DNA of 64,000 bases, from contig NC_065872.1 in NCBI RefSeq assembly GCF_933775445.1, forward strand, positions 19,530,001 through 19,594,000. The letters run 5' to 3'. This document shows positions 62,441-64,000 of the stretch, in pieces (within the stretch, counting starts at the first letter, position 1; every line of letters begins with the position of its first letter). The stretch is from Argentina anserina. Its lineage: Eukaryota > Streptophyta > Magnoliopsida > Rosales > Rosaceae. The notes beneath the pieces were generated by a model. That model did not search any database. It had not been told where the DNA came from and was given only the letters and a program-made list of their open reading frames with translations. The position numbers and the translations under genes were made by a program.

Positions 62441-62637
62441 TGTTACAGAATAATGTAATACAGATCTGAATAGGGAGAAGCATCATCTTTATTCATTGAT
62501 AAGGAGACCTTATATATAAGCATTACATTGAGTATCTCGTTGAATAAAAGATTATATATCATTTCTTATCTAGACCAACCTATACTAATTAGGATAAGAT
62601 ACACCGGAAGTTTATGGAGAGTAATTCTCATACAACA
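62441..62637 (-). repeat. 5' LTR of the decayed copia element
   Basis: 197 bp, similar to 55629-55827 with numerous substitutions. That indicates an old insertion compared with the copia element at 21494. Confidence 0.75.
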
Positions 62638-62639
62638 AG

Positions 62640-62900
62640 TTGTGTTTTTTTTATATACAAACACACAATTTCAAAAAGGAGCCTCGAAGGCAGCCAATAA
62701 GAGAATCCAAATGCATCGCTTAGGGCAGGGAACCCAAACCTACTAATGAGGGGAGACATGATCCGTATTAGCAACAACATCATCTGGGAAATTAGCTTCC
62801 TGATAGATGTGAAAAAAAGTTAATTCAATCAAACCAGCTAGCAATGATAGAATATCCCAAACCGAGAGGCAAAAGAAGCGTACGTGGATTCAATGAAAGA
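62640..62900 (-). pseudogene. LINE-like 3' end with RNase-H-like remnant and poly-A
   Basis: Minus strand near 62860-62745 reads WDILSLLAGLIE, FFHIYQEANFPDDVVANTDH, matching the W...H-x-x-REAN-x-x-AD-x-x-AN pattern of the plant RVT_3 (RNase-H-like) domain that closes many LINEs, then a stop. An A-run (T run on plus, 62645-62652) follows about 100 bp downstream, directly beside the copia LTR. Short, so tentative. Confidence 0.4.
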
Positions 62901-63059
62901 AGTCGCGTTATATTCTAAGATGCGTATGGATGAGACATGTTTCATTTAATTAAATGAATGTTAAAATTTCTTGTCTACCTGCAATGTATGAAAAAACATA
63001 TACCAAGCGTATCTGTTAGGTCAACTTTATGTGGTAGTGTAGACACATGATTTTTTATT

Positions 63060-63821
63060 TGGATACATATATGTACCCATACGTTTCAATATGGATCTAT
63101 GCAGTCCATTGTCTACTCTCATGGTCGTCCGATGTCTAGATATCAAGAAGGATTCATTCCATCCTAAAGAGGATGATGAAGAAGTTTCATACCTTAGTGC
63201 AATTGGGGCACTATTGTATCTTGTTCAATGCACTAGATCAGACATATCTTTTCGCAGTGAACTTATTAGCTAAATTTAGCTCCACACCTACGCTACGTCA
63301 TTGGAATGGAATCAAGCATTTATTTCGGTACTTGAAAGGTTCCCTTGACATGGGATTGTGATAGGACGCGCGAGCATCACACAATTAACCATGTAAAATG
63401 TCATCGTTAGTATAGAATAAGCAGAGATCTTTCATACCGAGAAATTGAAAGGAACTCTAAACTTTTAGTGTTAACAAATAATGAGGGGTTTGTTCTTCTA
63501 CAACGTTCAATAACATAAGTTCTTGAATGTTCAGATCAATCAAGTGAGTTCACAATCCAATGTTGCGGATTTGTTCACTAAGTCTTTGCCTAAATCTACT
63601 TTTGTGAAACATGTGAAGAGCATTGGCATGCGTCGTTTATTGGAACTTTAGAGTTTGGTAGACTTCAAAGGGAGTCTACATCACATGTTAAGATCTTAAG
63701 TAGTTGGTGTTGTGCTATTTTTCCCTTCGATCAAATTTTTTTTTATCCAAGAGGTTTTTGTTTCGCTTGACAAGGTTTTTACCGAGGCAACGTTGTGCGC
63801 CATACAACCTAGGAATGGGAG
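63060..63821 (+). pseudogene. copia RT/RNase H remnant, plus strand
   Basis: PLSTLMVVRCLDIKKDSFHP, then VSYLSAIGALLYLVQCTRSD in one frame, NLLAKFSSTPTLRHWNGIKH and LFRYLKGSLDMGL in the next, and after several stops ADLFTKSLPKSTFVKHVKSI (63560-63640). This is the end of a copia reverse transcriptase and RNase H, with a frameshift near 63255 and stops after 63360. The 3' non-coding part (TTTTTCCCTTCGATCAAA, AGAGGTTTTTGTTTCGCTTG) matches the reverse complement of 55845-55960, so it is the same family as the element at 55629. Confidence 0.85.
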
Positions 63822-64000
63822 TGTTCTGGGAGAATTATCATTCTACCCTTGTGTGTGTCTTAGCCTAATATGTTACATGTTAAGAGATTATCATCTCTAT
63901 AATATATTAGGACTCCGATTCTTACGGGATTGTGGTTTTGTAATGCCTATATATAAACCCCCATATCATTCAATAAAGACACATTTATTTCATCTTGTAA
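63822..64000 (+). repeat. 3' LTR of the plus-strand copia element, cut by window end
   Basis: TGTTCTGGGAGAATTATCAT follows the purine tract AGGAATGGGAG. It has a TATATAAA box (63950-63957) and the polyadenylation-like CAATAAAG (63972). It aligns with the start of the LTR at 55827 read on the minus strand (GGAGAATTA). Confidence 0.75.

Larger units (their letters stand above)
55629..62637 (-). mobile_element. decayed Ty1/copia element, about 7 kb, rearranged inside
   Basis: Two similar 200-bp LTRs at 55629-55827 and 62441-62637 (TGTTGTA/TGTTGTAT...ACA on the minus strand; both end plus-wise in CTYATACAACA-like sequence). The polypurine tract ACGAGGGGAAG abuts the left one (55828-55838). A poor match to the initiator-Met primer site (TTATCAGCAC) precedes the right one. 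The target duplication is not recognisable. Inside, copia integrase remains are seen on the minus strand near 57060-57210, but reverse transcriptase and RNase H are missing and order is disturbed (see the integrase entry). Whether both LTRs belong to one insertion is likely but not proven. Confidence 0.65.

Overview
The window is nuclear DNA of a flowering plant, most likely a eudicot. Genes are split by short GT-AG introns. Plant families are present (GDSL esterase with six exons, a small TPX2/WVD2-type protein, an AHL/PPC domain, cytosolic ribosomal protein uS17/RPS11). Most of the remaining DNA is LTR retrotransposons and cut-and-paste transposons. Nothing seen fixes the species; a Rosaceae-like genome is only a guess.

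Layout, left to right. 1-1958: 3' part of a Ty3/gypsy LTR carrying its own tandem array. 2560-3162: spliced PPC-domain (AHL-like) gene or relic. 3534-4039 and 5077-5390: two short hAT elements, each with a perfect 8-bp target duplication. 5442-6010: relic of a transposon-associated SANT/NAM-like gene. 7360-9526: complete six-exon TPX2-like gene (152 aa), minus strand. 10733-20848: complete Tekay-like chromovirus, minus strand, long LTRs, TSD AGCTG. 21494-26488: nearly complete Ty1/copia element, minus strand, TSD AGCAT. 27025-32820: five-exon class-3 lipase gene, minus strand, with repeats in two large introns. 34.3-39.85 kb: wrecked Tat/Ogre-type gypsy element, minus strand, with a thymidine-kinase fragment and a 116-bp satellite-like array lying between its integrase and its 3' LTR. 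41304-45521: broken hAT element of the ZMYM/TTF-finger type, TSD CCTACCCT, apparent parent family of the 3534-4039 element. 46225-47989: GDSL esterase gene, plus strand. 48328-53226: PIF/Harbinger element whose Myb/SANT domain and transposase share one gene, containing a foldback MITE and a host-like exon. 54173-55371: RPS11, minus strand. 55629-62637: decayed copia element, minus strand. 62640-62900: LINE-like 3' end. 63060-64000: 3' end and LTR of a third copia copy, plus strand.

The host genes believed intact are the TPX2-like gene, the lipase, the GDSL esterase and RPS11. For each one, exon lengths and splice phases add up to a clean reading frame. They do not form a functional cluster. 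The most unusual stretches are the Tat-type 3' region with its two-step (A/B) 116-bp array beside captured gene fragments, and the PIF element with a fused Myb/SANT-transposase gene.
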